Counted from the stretch's first letter, positions 22,801-34,916 are shown. The stretch: 64,000 nt of DNA from Anthoceros angustus (GCA_010909165.1 MU008155.1:868001-932000); one strand, 5' to 3'. Program-made: numbers and translations. The notes: generated from the sequence alone by a model not told the origin.

Positions 22801-25318
22801 TGAGGAGATGAGAAGATGAGTAGAGGATTAGAGGTGTAGGTGTTAGTGGAAGGCCACAGGCAGAGCCTAAGGGACGAATCCCAAATCTGCAAGTAAAAGA
22901 GCGCTCCCTGAGTGGAGAAGTTTGGTCTTAGAAGTAGGGACGAAATCGCGGTGTGAGTGGGGTCCTGGGCGCCTGGTAGGCTCCTTGTCGAGGACACCTG
23001 GTGTGTTGTGTCGTTGTAGGTGTTTGGTCTTAGAAGTAGGGACGAATCGCGGTGTGAGTGGGGTCCCCTGGGCGCCTGGTAGGCTCCTTCTTGAGGCGGG
23101 ACCGTGTTTTGTCGTTGTGGGTCGAGGGTTGGCGATTTTCCGGCAAGCGGTGCACTGAGGGGAGGAGAGTGGGCGCCTTGCTTGTTGAGAAGGTGAGGTT
23201 GTGCGATTGGTGACCACAAGGCCTCGAACTTTCACACAAGTCTCATGGGAAACGCGGCGATGGGATAAGTGTGGCCGCTATAGTGGAGGACCTGAGTGCC
23301 CATTCTCCCTACCACATTTTTGGCGCTGTCGGGACTTGTTGCTGAAAGTTTGAAGTTTTGTGGTTTCCATCGCTAGGCTGTAGAATGCTTGAGAAGGGAT
23401 TGAGAAGTGACCATATGTTGTAAAGAAGGAGCTTCACGCCCTCTAACTGTCGTAGGGGTGAGCGGATGAGACACTAAAGGGTGTGGGTTGTTTCCTTCTT
23501 AACAACTGTGGGTTGGAGGTCATGAGGATGCTTGCAGATGTCTAGTTGGGGGAGGGGAAGGAAGTAATTTACGTGTAGAGAGCAGATCGCCCCTACCTTT
23601 GTCTGCAAAGGATTTGTGAGCTGAACGGAGAAATCATGTGTGTGAAGAAAGCTTAGTTGCTGCTGCACAATGTGCAAAGGAAGAAGCGGAGGAGAGCTCA
23701 TGAGCTACATGTGCTAACATCTTCGTGGGGTTCCGTTGAGGAAGAAGAGGTAGTTGTCTAAGAGCAGGAGGAGGTTGTGCTCACGGACGAGAGGAAGGAG
23801 GTTGTTACCGAGGAGTTCGATTAAGGGTGAGGGTCAAGAATCCGAGCCTGGTTAGTAATTTCAAGTACATCTTCGTTCCGCAAGAGGAGGACTTTTCGGC
23901 GTGGATTGTTGAGCTCTTCTAGCTCGAGTTGGTTGTCGTAAGAGGAGGAAGGCAAGAGGGTGAGATTTGGCGTGGAGAAGTTGGGGTACGAGATCTAATG
24001 GCCGAGCCACAAGGTCTTGCTCAATTATTGCCCAACTTGCTGCCCTTTCAACCCCGATTGCTAGGAGGAAGAGGATGAGGAGATGAGAAGATGAGTAGAG
24101 GATTAGAGGTGTAGGTGTTAGTGGAAGGCCAAGCAGAGCCTAAGGGACGAATCCCAACTGCAAGTAAAAGAGCGCCTCCCGAGTGGAGAAGAGTGGTCTT
24201 AGAAGTAGGGACGAATCGCGGTGTGAACGGGGTCCGGGCGCCTGGTAGGCTCCTTGTCACGAGGTGACCCGCAATTGTGTTGTGTCGTTGTAGGTCAGTT
24301 TGGTCTTAGAAGTAGGGACGAAATGTGTGAACGGGGTCCTGGGCGCCTGGTAGGCTCCGGCGACCCGCAATTGTTTTGTGTCGGGGTCGAGGGTTGGCGA
24401 TTTTCGGGCAAAGGCAAGCGGTGCAGCCGAGAGAGGGAGAGTAGGGCGCCTTGCTTGTTGAGAAGGTCGAGTTGTGCAGTAGCGATTGGTGACCACAAGG
24501 CCTCGAACTTTCACACAAGTCTCATGGGACGAAACCCAACGCACGTGGGATAAGTGTGGCCGCTATAGTGGAGGACCTGGAGTGCCCTGATTCTCCCTAC
24601 CACATTTTTGGCGCTGTCGGGACTTGTTGAAGTTTGAAGTTTTGTGGTTTCCAGCTGTAGAATGCTTGAGAAGGGACCGAGGGACCATATGTTGTGAAGA
24701 AGGAACTTCACCGCCTAAGTTGTCATAGGGGTGAATGGGTGAGACACTAAGGGTGTGATTTGCTTCCTTCTTAACGATCGCGTGGGTTGGAGGTCATGAG
24801 GATGCTTGCATGTCTAGTTGGGGAGGAAGGAAGTAATTTACGTGTAGAGAGCAGATCGCCCGCTTTGTCTGCAAAGGATTTGTGAGCTGAACGGAGAAAT
24901 CATGTGTGAAGAAAGTTTAGTTGCCGCACAATGTGCAAAGGAAGAAACGGAGGAGAGCTCTTGGAGGAAGCTACATGTGCTAACATCTTCGTGGGTTCCG
25001 TTGAGGAAGAAGAGGTAGTTGTCTAAGAGCAGGAGGAGGTTGTGCTCACGGACGAGAGGAAGGAGGTTGTTACCGAGGAGTTGCCGATTAAGGGTGAGGG
25101 TCAAGAATCCGAGCCGGTTAGTAATTTCAAGTACATCTTCCTCGCAAGAGGAGGACTTTTCGTGGATTGTTGAGCTCTTCTAGCTCGAGTTGGTTGTAAG
25201 AGGAGGAAGGCAAGAGGGTGAGATTTGGCGGAGAAGTTGGGGTACGAGATCTAATGGCCGAGCCACAAGGTCTTGCTCAATTATTGCCCAACTTGCTGCC
25301 CTTTCAACCCCGATTGCT
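22787..25318. repeat. Tandem duplication across the LTR-C end and primer site (about 1.27 kb x2)
   Basis: 22787-24059 and 24060-25318 are head-to-tail copies starting at CTAGGAGGAAGAGGATGAGG. Each carries the last about 530 bp of the LTR, the CA end, the primer site and a leader. The element therefore shows two LTR/primer-site junctions (23316/23321 and about 24604/24609). Confidence 0.88.
23321..23341 (+). promoter_or_regulatory. Primer-binding site of element C (tRNA-Asp type)
   Basis: TGGCGCTGTCGGGACTTGTT begins 4 bp after the LTR terminus ACCACA. It resembles the plant tRNA-Asp primer site used by Athila/Tat gypsy elements (TGGCGCCGTTGCCGGGGA) with small differences. A duplicate is at about 24609-24629. 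Confidence 0.7.
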
Positions 25319-25320
25319 AG
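23342..25320 (+). other. Leader of element C
   Basis: No coding frame recognised; the sequence is GA-rich and contained in the duplicated block. Paired anchors at 23560/24826 (GGAAGGAAGTAATTTACGTG) and 24000/25250 (GGCCGAGCCACAAGGTCTTG) show the two copies. Confidence 0.5.
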
Positions 25321-26230
25321 GGAGGACTGAGGCGCTTGTGTGCCCAAGTCTGTCTGACATCCCGCTTGCAGCATTGTTCTTGCCCGATGTGCGGGGGTTT
25401 CTTGGGATGTGTGCCCACAATTTTGTGGACGCCCTCGACCATGAGTGGAGGAAGTAGAGGTGGTGGGGTCGGTCACCCCACACCAGTGACGAGTGAGATT
25501 TGGGGAGAAGCAACAAGGTGAAGATGCCGAGGCTTTGTGGAAACTTTTGAACATGTGACGATGCGAATTTGGAAGCCTCACCAATTGTCTCCAAATTTTC
25601 CTAGAGTGCTTCAAGGTCATGCCGCGTGTGGGCTACATCACCGGATTGGGATATTTGGGGTTTTGAACGATTTTGTATGAGCTATGCACATCATACGTTG
25701 GCGTGGAGCACTGCGAAGAAGGAGGGGGAGTCTTTGTATGATTATGTAGAGGGATTTATGGTTACTTCAAGAGAGTACCACCACGTCCGAAGGAGTGACC
25801 TTTTCCGATAAAAGTTCGGGAAGTTCGGAGGGAATGTATGATGCTATAGAAGACGTGGAGCTAGAGTCTGGTAAGATAGCAAGGATTTCTAAGTACCTAG
25901 GTGTAGAGGAGATGGTAGAGTTGAAGAGGTTGCAGGGGAGCAACATGTGAATGAAGGTCTTATTTCTCGACTGAAAACGGCTTGAGGCCACAGATGACCG
26001 ATTTCCTGACGAGGAGTTGGTTGCCACGGCCTGGGTCGAAGGAGGAGGACGTGAGCATGTTGTAGACGGCCTAAGAATTGATCAGCAAGTCTTGTTGCCA
26101 GCAGAGAGGCCAAATGAGCAAGAAGGGAGCGTTGTGCAGGAAAAGCTGCAGCAGGACAATCTGGAAATCCGAGAGAGGATAAGAGGGCGCCAGCATGGGC
26201 GCAAGGAGGAGGCTCCTCAAGTGTGAGCAG
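25321..26230 (+). pseudogene. Gag remnant of element C
   Basis: The plus strand reads a retrotransposon-gag-like pattern: FLGMCAHNFVDALDHEWRK (about 25400-25457), then WDIWGFERFCMSYAHHTL, KEGESLYDYVEGFM and TSREYHH (25640-25790), broken by stops. Tryptophan and aromatic spacing followed by an ExLxDYVxxF segment is typical of plant gypsy Gag capsid. No CCHC knuckle was found. Downstream frames become Glu/Arg-rich. Confidence 0.5.
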
Positions 26231-26359
26231 TCAGGAGGGCTGCAAGTGGAGGCCACACGTTGGCAAAAGAAAGAAGCAAAAACGGACATGAGAGCACCGT
26301 TTTTGAGCGACGGGAAGGCCCCCACTTGGCGAGGTCAGAAGCCAGGCGCCATGAGGCCG

Positions 26360-29300
26360 CGAGGAGGAGAAGGCCCTAGGGAGGTGGACACGCCAGAGGG
26401 CGAAGAAGGAGATGCGCTTCATGAAAAGTTTGAGCAGAAACTGCAGCTGGGAGAGTTGGCAGATCTGTGGGCAATCACTCAAAATTCGACCATGGAGGTG
26501 CAGCAAGGCGAGGAGGTCGCCATGGGAGCACGAGCTGGACCTAGACACGAGGCTAGACCAGCAGGAATGGAAGAAATCAAAACGTTGACGGAAGAGGAGC
26601 ATGCAAACGGGCTAAGAAACTTGCAGCATGGACAAAGCAGGGAGAAAATGGATTTGTGAATGGATCAATGCCGTCTGGGGCTGCTGGTAGGCGAGCTAGC
26701 AGGAGGCGACGTGGTATGCTTGGAAGGAGAGGAACGTGGGCAAAGTTTAGGTGTGATTGGCTGCAGCAAGAGGTGTTGCAAGTAGAAGGGCCAAGTGTCC
26801 ATGGAAGGGGTTTTGTGGGGGTTTCGCAGGAGGTCAATCTAAGAGTTCGAGATGAAGCAAAGAAGTGGCAACATGTGTACAAGGAGAACGAGGAGCTCTA
26901 AGGGTGAGCAATGAGGGCTGCAAGCGGAGGCCATGATGGTGGCAAGGAGCGATGGAGAAAATTGCAAGAAATCGCAATTTGGAGGAAGGAGAGGTGGCAC
27001 ACAAAATGGTGTGTCTGAGAAGGTGTGTGCACTGGAGCCTAGGAGCGAGGACGGCTCTATGGTGCCATGTATGAAGGAGGATTGTGGAGAAATCACACCT
27101 CAAGGTGTGCTTGCAGTGGAATTGCAGGAGGAGCATCGACCGATTCTTGGTCGATTGCAAATTGCTGCCAAGAAACCGCAGCAAGGTGAGGAGGTCGCTA
27201 CTAGAGCGTGATCTAGGGCTAGTCATGAGACTAGAGAGCATAGAGATGAAGGGGTGGCGATGATGCCAATAGATGCAGTCGACGACTGCAGACGCAGATG
27301 CAAAGCATTGACGGCAGGAGAAGCTAGTTTTGTGAATCGAGTTGAAGGCGGGGCTGGCCACACCGACATCCACCGTGAACAAGCTAGAGGGAAACGCGAG
27401 GTGTGCATGGGAAGAGGAGGATGGAACGTGAAGGACTCCCATGTCCACGTTATTTGTTGAGGTACGAAATTTCTTGGATCACGGAATCATGCTTGATGCT
27501 TGTCTAGGGAAGGGCGTGCTTTTTCTTCATAAACCGCACCCTAATGTCTACGAAAGGAGTCTTATACAAGCTTGGTCCGGATGAGAAAATTTGACGTTGT
27601 TTGAAGCGAAGGAAGCTTCGCTTGTCACACAAGCTCTGCATGCAAAAGAGGCTGGAGAGCATTACTTGGTGCAAATCATGGTGAAGCAGATCCTGGATGC
27701 AGGCTTTTGGTGGGCTACGATGCACGGAGATGTGTGGGATTTTGGTTGGAATTATGTGATGCATGCCAGCGGGTTGGGAGTCCGACTTTTTCGATACAGT
27801 GGCCTCTTACTTACATTCTGCTATTGGCACCGTTCGAGAAGTGGGGCTTAGACTTTGTGGGTCCAATCAAGCCACCCACAAAATGGACAAGGAAACAATA
27901 TATCTTGGTGGCAACGGACTATTGCACAAAGATGGTGGAGGCTGAAGCAACAAGGAAGGATGATGCACCCTACAGTAAGTTTCTCGAGAACATCATAGAT
28001 TGGACAGAGGAGAAGGCCCTAGGGAGGTGGACAGAGGGCGAAGAAGGAGATGCGCTTCATGAAAAGTTTGAGCAGAAATTGCAGAAGGGAGAGTTGGCAG
28101 ATCTGTGGGCAATCACTCAAAATTCGACCATGGAGGTGCAGCAAGGCGAGGAGGTCGCCATGGGAGCACGAGCTGGACCTAGACACGAGGCTAGACCAGC
28201 AGGAATGGAAGAAATCAGAACGTTGTCGGAGGAGGAGCATGCAAACGGGCAGTGCTAAGAAACTTGCAAAAGATGGACAAAGGGAGAAAATGGATTTGTG
28301 AATGGATCAACGCCGTCTGGGCTGCTGGTAGGCGAGCAAGAGGCAACGTGGTATGCTTGGAAGGAGAGGAACGTGGGCAAAGTTTAGGTGTGATTGGCTG
28401 CAGCAAGAGGTGTTGCAAGTAGAAGGGCCAAGTGTCCATGGAAGGGGTTTTGTGTGGCCGCAGGAGGTCAATCTAAGAGTTCGAGATGAAGCAAAGAAGT
28501 GGCAACATGTGTACAAGGAGAATGAGGAGTGCTCTCTAAGGGTGAGCAGTCGAGGGCTGCAAGCGGAGGCCATGATGGTGGCAAGGAGCGATGGAGAAAA
28601 TTGAAATCGCAATTTGGAGGAAGGAGAGGTGGCACACAAAAATGAGAAGGTGTGTGCACTGGAGCCTAGGAGCGAGGATGGCTCTATGCTGACGTGTATG
28701 AAGGAGGATTGTGGAGAAATCACACCTCAAGGTGTGCTTGCAGTGGAATTGCAAGGAGGAGCATCGACCGATTCTTGGTCGACCGCAAATTGCTGCCAAG
28801 AAACTGCAGCAAGGTGAGGAGGTCGCTACTAGAGCGTGATCTAGGGCTAGTCATGAGACTAGGGAGCATAGAGATGAAGGGGTGGCGATGATGCCAATAG
28901 ATGCACAGGTCGACGACCTGCAGGCACGGATGCTTGCAGCATTGACGCTGCAGGAGAAGCTAGTTTTGTGAACTGAGTTGAAGGCGGGGCTGTGGCCACA
29001 CCACCGACATCCACTAGTGAACAAGCTAGAGGGAAACGGCGAGGTGTGCATGGGAAGAGGAGGATGGAACGTGAAGGACTCCCATGTCCACGTTATTTGT
29101 TGAACATTGAGGTACGAAATTTCTTGGATCACGGAATCATGCTTGACAGTTTGTCTAGGGAAGGGCGTGCTGTTTTTCTTCACAAAACCGCACCCTAATG
29201 TCTACGAAAGGGAGTCTTATACAATCTTGGTCCGGATGAGAAAATTTGACGTTGTTTGGAAGCGAAGGAAGCTTCGCTTGTCACAGAAGCTCTGCATGCA

Positions 29301-29640
29301 AAAGAGGCTGGAGAGCATTACTTGGTGCAAATCATGGTGAAGCAGATCCTGGATGGAGGCTTTTGGTGGCTACGATGCGAGATGTGTGGGATTTTGGTTG
29401 GAATTATGTGATGCATGCCGGTTGGGAGTCCGACTTTTTCATACAGGGCCTCTTACTTACATCTCGCTGAGAAGTGAGAAGACTTTGTGGGTCCAATCAA
29501 GCCACCCACAAAATGGACAAGGAAACAATATATCTTGGTGGCAATGGACTATTGCACAAAGATGGTGGAGGTCAAGCAACAAGGAAGGATGATGCATCAA
29601 GGGCGAAGTTTCTCATCGAGAACATCATAGATTGGACAGG
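26360..29640. repeat. Tandem duplication of the gag-tail/integrase block (about 1.64 kb x2)
   Basis: 26360-28010 and 28011-29640 are head-to-tail copies. The junction uses GATTGGACAG(A/G)GAGAAGG, which is also found at the right edge (29632). Each copy contains a coiled-coil-like LHEKFEQKLQ...GELADLWAITQNSTM segment and an integrase start. Confidence 0.9.
26383..26659 (+). pseudogene. Charged coiled-coil segment of element C
   Basis: The open frame is part of 26195-26659: EGDALHEKFEQKLQLGELADL, then EVQQGEEVAMGARAGPRHEA. Repeated in frame at about 28030-28258. Probably Gag-derived; no function assigned. Confidence 0.35.
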
Positions 29641-30110
29641 GAGAAGGTGACAACAAAGAAGACTCCATATTATTTAACATATGGCATGTCTCCTGTGATG
29701 CCCGTGGAATTTGAAGTACCTATCTAAAGGATTATGGAGGATGAACGTAGAGGATAGCCGGGTAGCTAGGTTAGAATATTTCATAGAACAGGAGGAGCAT
29801 AGGGAGGAAGCTTTAGAAGGAACCCAGCGAATTCAAGAAATCCGAAAGGATAGGCATGATGGGAAGTTGAGGAAGCAAGAGACTATCGTGGCCGGGGATT
29901 TAGTTCTTCTATATGATAGCCGTTATATGGACTTCCCAGGGAAGCTTAGGTTGAGGTGGATGGGACCTTCTCGTGGTGGTAGTATATGTGAATGGATCCG
30001 CAATCGAAAGTCTTTGGATGGGGATTCGCCAACTATGGTGAATGGGTGGAAGATTAAGAAGTACCTTCAACCCGAGTCTGTTTGCGAGGACGCAAACAGT
30101 GAGGTGGGGA
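27590..30110 (+). pseudogene. Integrase remnant of element C, catalytic residues missing
   Basis: First copy (27590-27985) gives the zinc-binding region (HYLVQIMVKQILDAGFWW, then CDACQRVG) and core start (GLDFVGPIKPPTKW, ILVATDYCTKMVEAE). A second, noisier copy runs from 29230 to 29600. After GENIIDWTG the sequence passes directly to TPYYLTYGMSPVMPVEFE (29655-29717), so the stretch that should carry the second catalytic Asp and the Glu is absent. The C-terminal part follows (29711-30110: VARLEYFIEQEEHREEALE, AGDLVLLYDSRYMDFPGKLR, VNGWKIKKYL) and ends at the purine tract. It could not support integration by itself. Confidence 0.8.
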
Positions 30111-30113
30111 GTA
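30101..30113 (+). promoter_or_regulatory. Polypurine tract of element C
   Basis: GAGGTGGGGAGTA immediately before the 3' LTR start TGTGGGC. Confidence 0.7.
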
Positions 30114-33100
30114 TGTGGGCAAAGTTTGGGCAACCAGCCCAAAAGAGCCCCGAGAAGACAAGTTTGATTTTTTGGCTAGAACGATTGAAGAGGAGCATGC
30201 GAAATTTTCCGAGAATCTTGAAGCGGAGTTGTAGGATATTGTTAGAAGGCGAAGAGGATATCCGAGGAAGAAGAACGGGTCAAAACGACCCCGTGCAAGG
30301 CGTAATGGCACCGAAGGGCGGTAGGTCGAGACTACGCCGTAGGCACTACCACACAGTGAGGGTGGCGGACTACCGGGTAGGTGGCAATCTCGGCCAAAAG
30401 GGAAATTAGGATAGGGAGATATCCACTATATATGCCCACCAATAGTGGACTAGATAAATGGGTCGAATAGGAAATTAAAAGCTAGATTGGGCCGTTAGGA
30501 AACTAGGGGAAATAGTATCTTAGTATAAGAGGAATTGGGAAACTCAATCAATCAGAAAAGGTGCCACGTGGTGCATATCCAAGGGCGAGTAGATTGGTAG
30601 TTACCATTCCTAACCCCAAGTTATCTTTATAATCACTGCATGTGTAGGAGGTCACAACTTGAAGGTGAGGAAGCGCCAACACTGCAGAAGGCGCCACACC
30701 AAGAGTCAGAAGAGCCCCACACGTGTACGTGTTGCGAGGATAGAGAAGAGGGTGCAAGCTAGGCAGCAGAGGAGGAAAATAGGCAAGACAAGTAGGGTGC
30801 AACAAGAGAAGAAGAAGGAAGGAAAGGGCCGGGTGGAAGGAAGAAGGCAATGCTTGCCCAAGCCCAAAGGAGTGTTGGGAAGAGCAAGGCATGTCAAAAT
30901 TGAAGAGAAATTGCGGAGAAGGGACTCTCAACTTGCTGGAGAAGATGTAAGAATCTGAACCTTAGAGAATTCCTTCTTTGAAATCACAGAATTGGAAACT
31001 CGTGGAAAAGCAAGGGTATAAGAGCTGGAATTGTGAGCAAGGCGAGGTCAAGGCCGGGTGTGTGTGGAAATTGCAAGGAGCTGGAAGGTTCTTGGCATCC
31101 ATTCAAGATTGTCCATCTCGAGGCCAAGCATGGAAAGACCATTGCCTTTTATGTTGAGGACGAGGCATCGTCAAGCTGCAGCATCAAGGCTGGAGGACTG
31201 CGAAGGAAGAGGAGGAGGAAGCGGTGGTAGAACCCGAGGGGTTGCACGGGAGGAGGAGGAAACCTCCATGAGCGAGCCCCGAGAGGAGCTCAAGAGATGC
31301 AGCCGGATAGGGCCAAATGGTGTATAGGGGACGCCTACCATGGTAGGTGCACACCCTACCGTGATAGGAACAACACGTACAAGGGTGAGTGGGTACCCAC
31401 TATAGCGGTACCCAAAGACCGTAGGTAGGCAGCCTCGTTAGGTAGGCAGCACAGCAGGAAGGGAATTGGAGTGCCTAGCACATGTTGCGGGTGAAGGCCA
31501 CAAGGCGAAGGATGAAGAAGATAGAGAGCTGAGTTATGGTGCACCAATGCTAGTCATTTGCAAGAGGAGGCCATGGCGTCAAGCATGTGGAAGTACTTGC
31601 GTGGAGTAATGATGTGAGGATGGCATGATAGGGCCGTGTCGAACTAGGAGAGGCCATGGTAGAGCTCTCATGGCAAGCTGAATTTGTTGGCTGCAAGATG
31701 GAGGTGGCACACAGAAGGCGTATTGCGGATGGGCTGCAATATGGTGAAGGAATCGCAATGGGGTGTGCATCATGAAGGCAAAATTCAGCGCTGCAAGTAG
31801 GTGTGAAGGGAGGTCGTTGTGGTGGCCGCGAGGAGAATTGGGCAGCAAGGTAGGCTGATTCGAGAGTTGGTCAAGGAGTTCGCTAAGGAGAAATGTAGAG
31901 AAGAGCTTGGTGAGGAGTTCAATAACGAATGACTAAAATGTATGTGGCAACATGCACAAGGAACTTGGTGTGTTGGATATGGGGGTATAAGAACTCCAGA
32001 GTTAAGCGTCCTATGGGCGGATCAGTACTCAGATGGGGTGCCTTTTGTGTGAGGAGTATGAGCTTATATTTGCAAAAGACACACGGGAGCTGATTGGGAA
32101 AGTTCTTAGTAGGGGGTTGCAGGCGCAGCCCGGCGCACGGATTTTGGAGGCTGAGGATTGAGCTTTTTCCTTGGGTTTTGTTGGGTAGGATGGTCTCTAT
32201 GGGAGCGCCTAGGGCCAAGGAGATGCAGGGAATGTTGCTCTTGCACAAGAGCTGAAGGATTGATGACTTAAGAGCCTTCTTGGTGCAAACCAACTAGGGT
32301 CTTGAATTTGTGCAAGATGGATGGAAAGGATCCTTAGATTCATGGTGGGGATTGATGGCTACGATAGAAATTAGAGGTTATGGCTGGGTTGCGAAATAAT
32401 GGATGGGATATGGCCACATGCTTGCAGCAACCACTCAAATCTATGGCTGCAATTTAGGAGCTCTGTTGCTATAATTGTCGCATGAGAAGACTGGAGCGCT
32501 GTCTAAAAGTGCAGAGAGGGGAGTGAGCTAGAGCTTGTGTGTGCCTCCGCAGTGTGTGTGCCTTCTTAAGAGTGATGCCGCCATCTCCTCTTGGTGTTCT
32601 CTTTTCTTGTGGCACCAATTTCTTGGGTCTTGTGTGCCTTGGCTTGGTTTTGAGAGTGAATTTCTTCTAAGAGGGACGTCCTTAGTGTTCTTGGTGCTTA
32701 GCTTGGTGTTTGTTCTCCTCATGGGATTGCTAAGAGCCAAGTGCAAGGATGAGGCGGTTCGAGGAAGCCAGTGTGGATGCCGTGAAGGGTTTCAAGGCCA
32801 AGAAACCCCAACTCATGAAGCGCATGGTGGTAGTTTGGAGTGTAAACCCATTGCCAAAAATATTGGGCGATGGCATGGTGTGTGTGGAGGCCTACAATAA
32901 TTGTGAAGAGGAGGATGCTTGGGCCACACGATGATGATAGGGAGGCCCTCGTGCATTAAGCCGGGGCCTTAGATTTTGATGAGGTCACAAGCGATATGGA
33001 CTCCGAGGAGTTTGGAGAAGAAATGGCGAGAGAGGAGCCCCAGTGCCATAAGGAAGCAGGGAGGAAGAAGGCAACCTACCACGGTAGGGGAGGCAGCCTA

Positions 33101-34916
33101 CCGCCTGGGGAGGCGATGGTAGGGAGGCAGCCGTGCAGCCTATCCACGTGACGGTCGTCAAGGAGGCAATGGATGCAAGTGCTGTTGAGGGGAGTGCGAT
33201 GGTAGGGGAGGCAAGTACTTTGGCCCCCACAGGAGATGTTAAGGAGGAGGTTGTCTCCCTAGGAGGGAACGAAAAATCACAAGGAGGAGCTCAACCTACC
33301 AACATAAGTGCAGGAGCAAGGAGGTCACTTGTTCCACAAGTGAAGGAGAGGGGGATGAGTCCTCGGCGCCAAAGGAAGGAGATGGCGCAGGGAGCAAGGT
33401 AGGGGGTCACCCTACCACGGTAGGTGACCACCCTACCACGGTAGTCTGCCAGACTACCGTGGTGGTATGGAAGAATCGGGGCCTACGGAGTGGGAAGAAG
33501 GGCGGGAAGGTGCCCCAAAGGTCGGAGGCGGGAAGGTAATTGCCCCGTGGGAAGGGCGGGAAGGTAATTGCCCCAAAGGTCGGGAAGGGCGGGAAGGTGG
33601 TGCCCCAGGTCGGAAGGGGAGGCGGTGGTGCCCCAAAGTCGAGGTGCCCCAAAGTCATGAGGGGTCGAGGTCAAAGACCAGGAAAAAGGGAAGACCAGCA
33701 GAAAAGGGGATGAGAAGACCAATCAAGGGAACCCGCCGCCACCCTGATAAGGACTAAGAATGGTCAAAGACCATAGGCTTTAGGAGGAATAATAGAAAGG
33801 ATAGGTGGCGATGGTGAGACATCCTTTAAGGATGATCTTAGGTGAAGTTGCTAGAATAGAATTTACCAAGGACCGACAATGAACTTAGATGCGGTCTTAA
33901 ATCTTGGTAGGAAATGATAAAATATTGGAAAAGGTGACTGCGGTAGGGTCACCTGTGGAGGTGTATGTGGAAGGCCTCCTATAAGGAGGAGGATTTCACA
34001 AAGTAAAGTATCATGTCTTGCGCTTCCGCTCATCAGTCCTTTGCCATTCTGAATTTCGTCGTGAGCCAACACAGTAGAGAGGAAGTCGCGGTGGTCGGAG
34101 TGCTTGGTGGAGGACTTGCTTGCAAGTGCCTAAACGAGTTGCTCCCCTTGTGAATGGTTCTTTGTGAAATTGCTTTGCTTTGGGTGTGTGGCAAATGCCC
34201 GGAGAACTCTCGGCTTGAGGGTAGACTGGGAAAGACTCCTGGAGGTTCTCATTGTGTCAAACTCATAGCAACCGCCCAAGGAAGAACTTGCTGGTGGAGG
34301 CGGACCCAGGCGGTTGTGCCGTGAGGGGCGGTCGAAAGAAGTCGGCGAGGTTAGAATAGGAGGAAGAGGATGAGGAGATGAGAAGATGAGTAGAGGATTA
34401 GAGGTGTAGGTGTTAGTGGAAGGCCACTGTGAGCCTAAGGGACGAATCCCAAACTGCAAGTAAAAGAGCTCCACAGGTGGAAGTTTGGTCTTAGAAGTAG
34501 GGACGAAATCGCGGTGTGAGAGTCCCCGGCGCCGTGGTAGGCTCCTTCTTGCTGAGGCGGACCCGCAATTGTGTTGTGTCGTTGTAGGTCGAGTTTGGTC
34601 TTAGAAGTAGGGACGAAATCGCGGTGTGAGTCGGGGGTCCTGGGCGCCGTGGTAGGCTCCTTCTTCGAGGCGGGACCTCTTGTTTTGTGTCGTTGTAGGT
34701 CGAGGGTTGGCGATTTTCGAGGCAAGTGGTCTTGCAACGAGAGGAGTAGTGGGCGCCTTGCTTGTTGAGAAGGTGAGGTTGCGGTGTATTGGTGACCACA
34801 AGGCCTCGAATTTTCACACAAGTCTCATGGGACGAAACCCAACGTCTGAGCGGCAGTGGGATAAGTGTGGCCGCTTATAGTGGGAGGACCTCGAGTGCCC
34901 CGTTCTCCCTACCACA
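30114..34916 (+). repeat. 3' LTR of element C (4.8 kb)
   Basis: TG...CA, with TATA-like CACTATATATGC at about 30424-30435. It is the simpler, non-duplicated copy and so the better template for the LTR. It contains long GA-rich frames with no recognised product, CCTACC/GGTAGG palindromes, and a 27-bp near-perfect inverted repeat at 33436-33462 (13-nt arms CCACGGTAGTCTG/CAGACTACCGTGG, one-base centre). Confidence 0.85.
33436..33462. repeat. Inverted repeat with 13-nt arms
   Basis: Arms CCACGGTAGTCTG and CAGACTACCGTGG with a single C between. It falls within the CCTACC/GGTAGG cluster of the 3' LTR of C and has no exact counterpart in the 5' LTR, where a 21-bp array sits instead. Confidence 0.85.

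Larger units (their letters stand above)
16170..23316 (+). repeat. 5' LTR of element C (expanded to 7.1 kb)
   Basis: Co-linear with the 3' LTR at 30114-34916: AAGTTTGGGCAACCAGCCC near the start, CCACTATATATGCCC at about 16481-16494 as TATA, and ATTCTCCCTACCACA at the end. It is 2.3 kb longer because 17.6-19.1 kb and 20.3-22.8 kb contain extra tandem copies that are single in the 3' LTR. Single-base substitutions against the 3' LTR are few; short gaps are many. Confidence 0.85.
16170..34916 (+). mobile_element. Complete LTR retrotransposon C (Tat-like, LARD-like, non-autonomous)
   Basis: An 18,747-bp unit begins TG and ends CA and is flanked by the 5-bp duplication CGCCA. It has a 5' LTR (16170-23316), a tRNA-Asp-like primer site (23321), a gag remnant, an integrase remnant, a purine tract (30101-30113) and a 3' LTR (30114-34916). 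Removing the element and one CGCCA restores an in-frame join in the host gypsy D, so the insertion is defined to the base. No protease, reverse transcriptase or RNase H motif was found, and the integrase lacks the segment with the second Asp and the Glu. After allowing for two internal tandem duplications, the internal domain is only about 3.9 kb against an LTR of 4.8 kb. These proportions match LARDs (large retrotransposon derivatives), though LARDs usually lack coding sequence altogether. Confidence 0.88.

Noticed and set aside
26360-29640. Hidden reverse transcriptase in element C between gag and integrase
   Set aside because: No palm motif (YxDD), no PLPxID or VPKKDG-type motif in any plus-strand frame; the interval is Glu/Arg-rich and duplicated.
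16170-34916. Large simple tandem duplication rather than an LTR element
   Set aside because: Terminal TG/CA, 5-bp target duplications, a primer site after one copy and a purine tract before the other all fit an LTR element.
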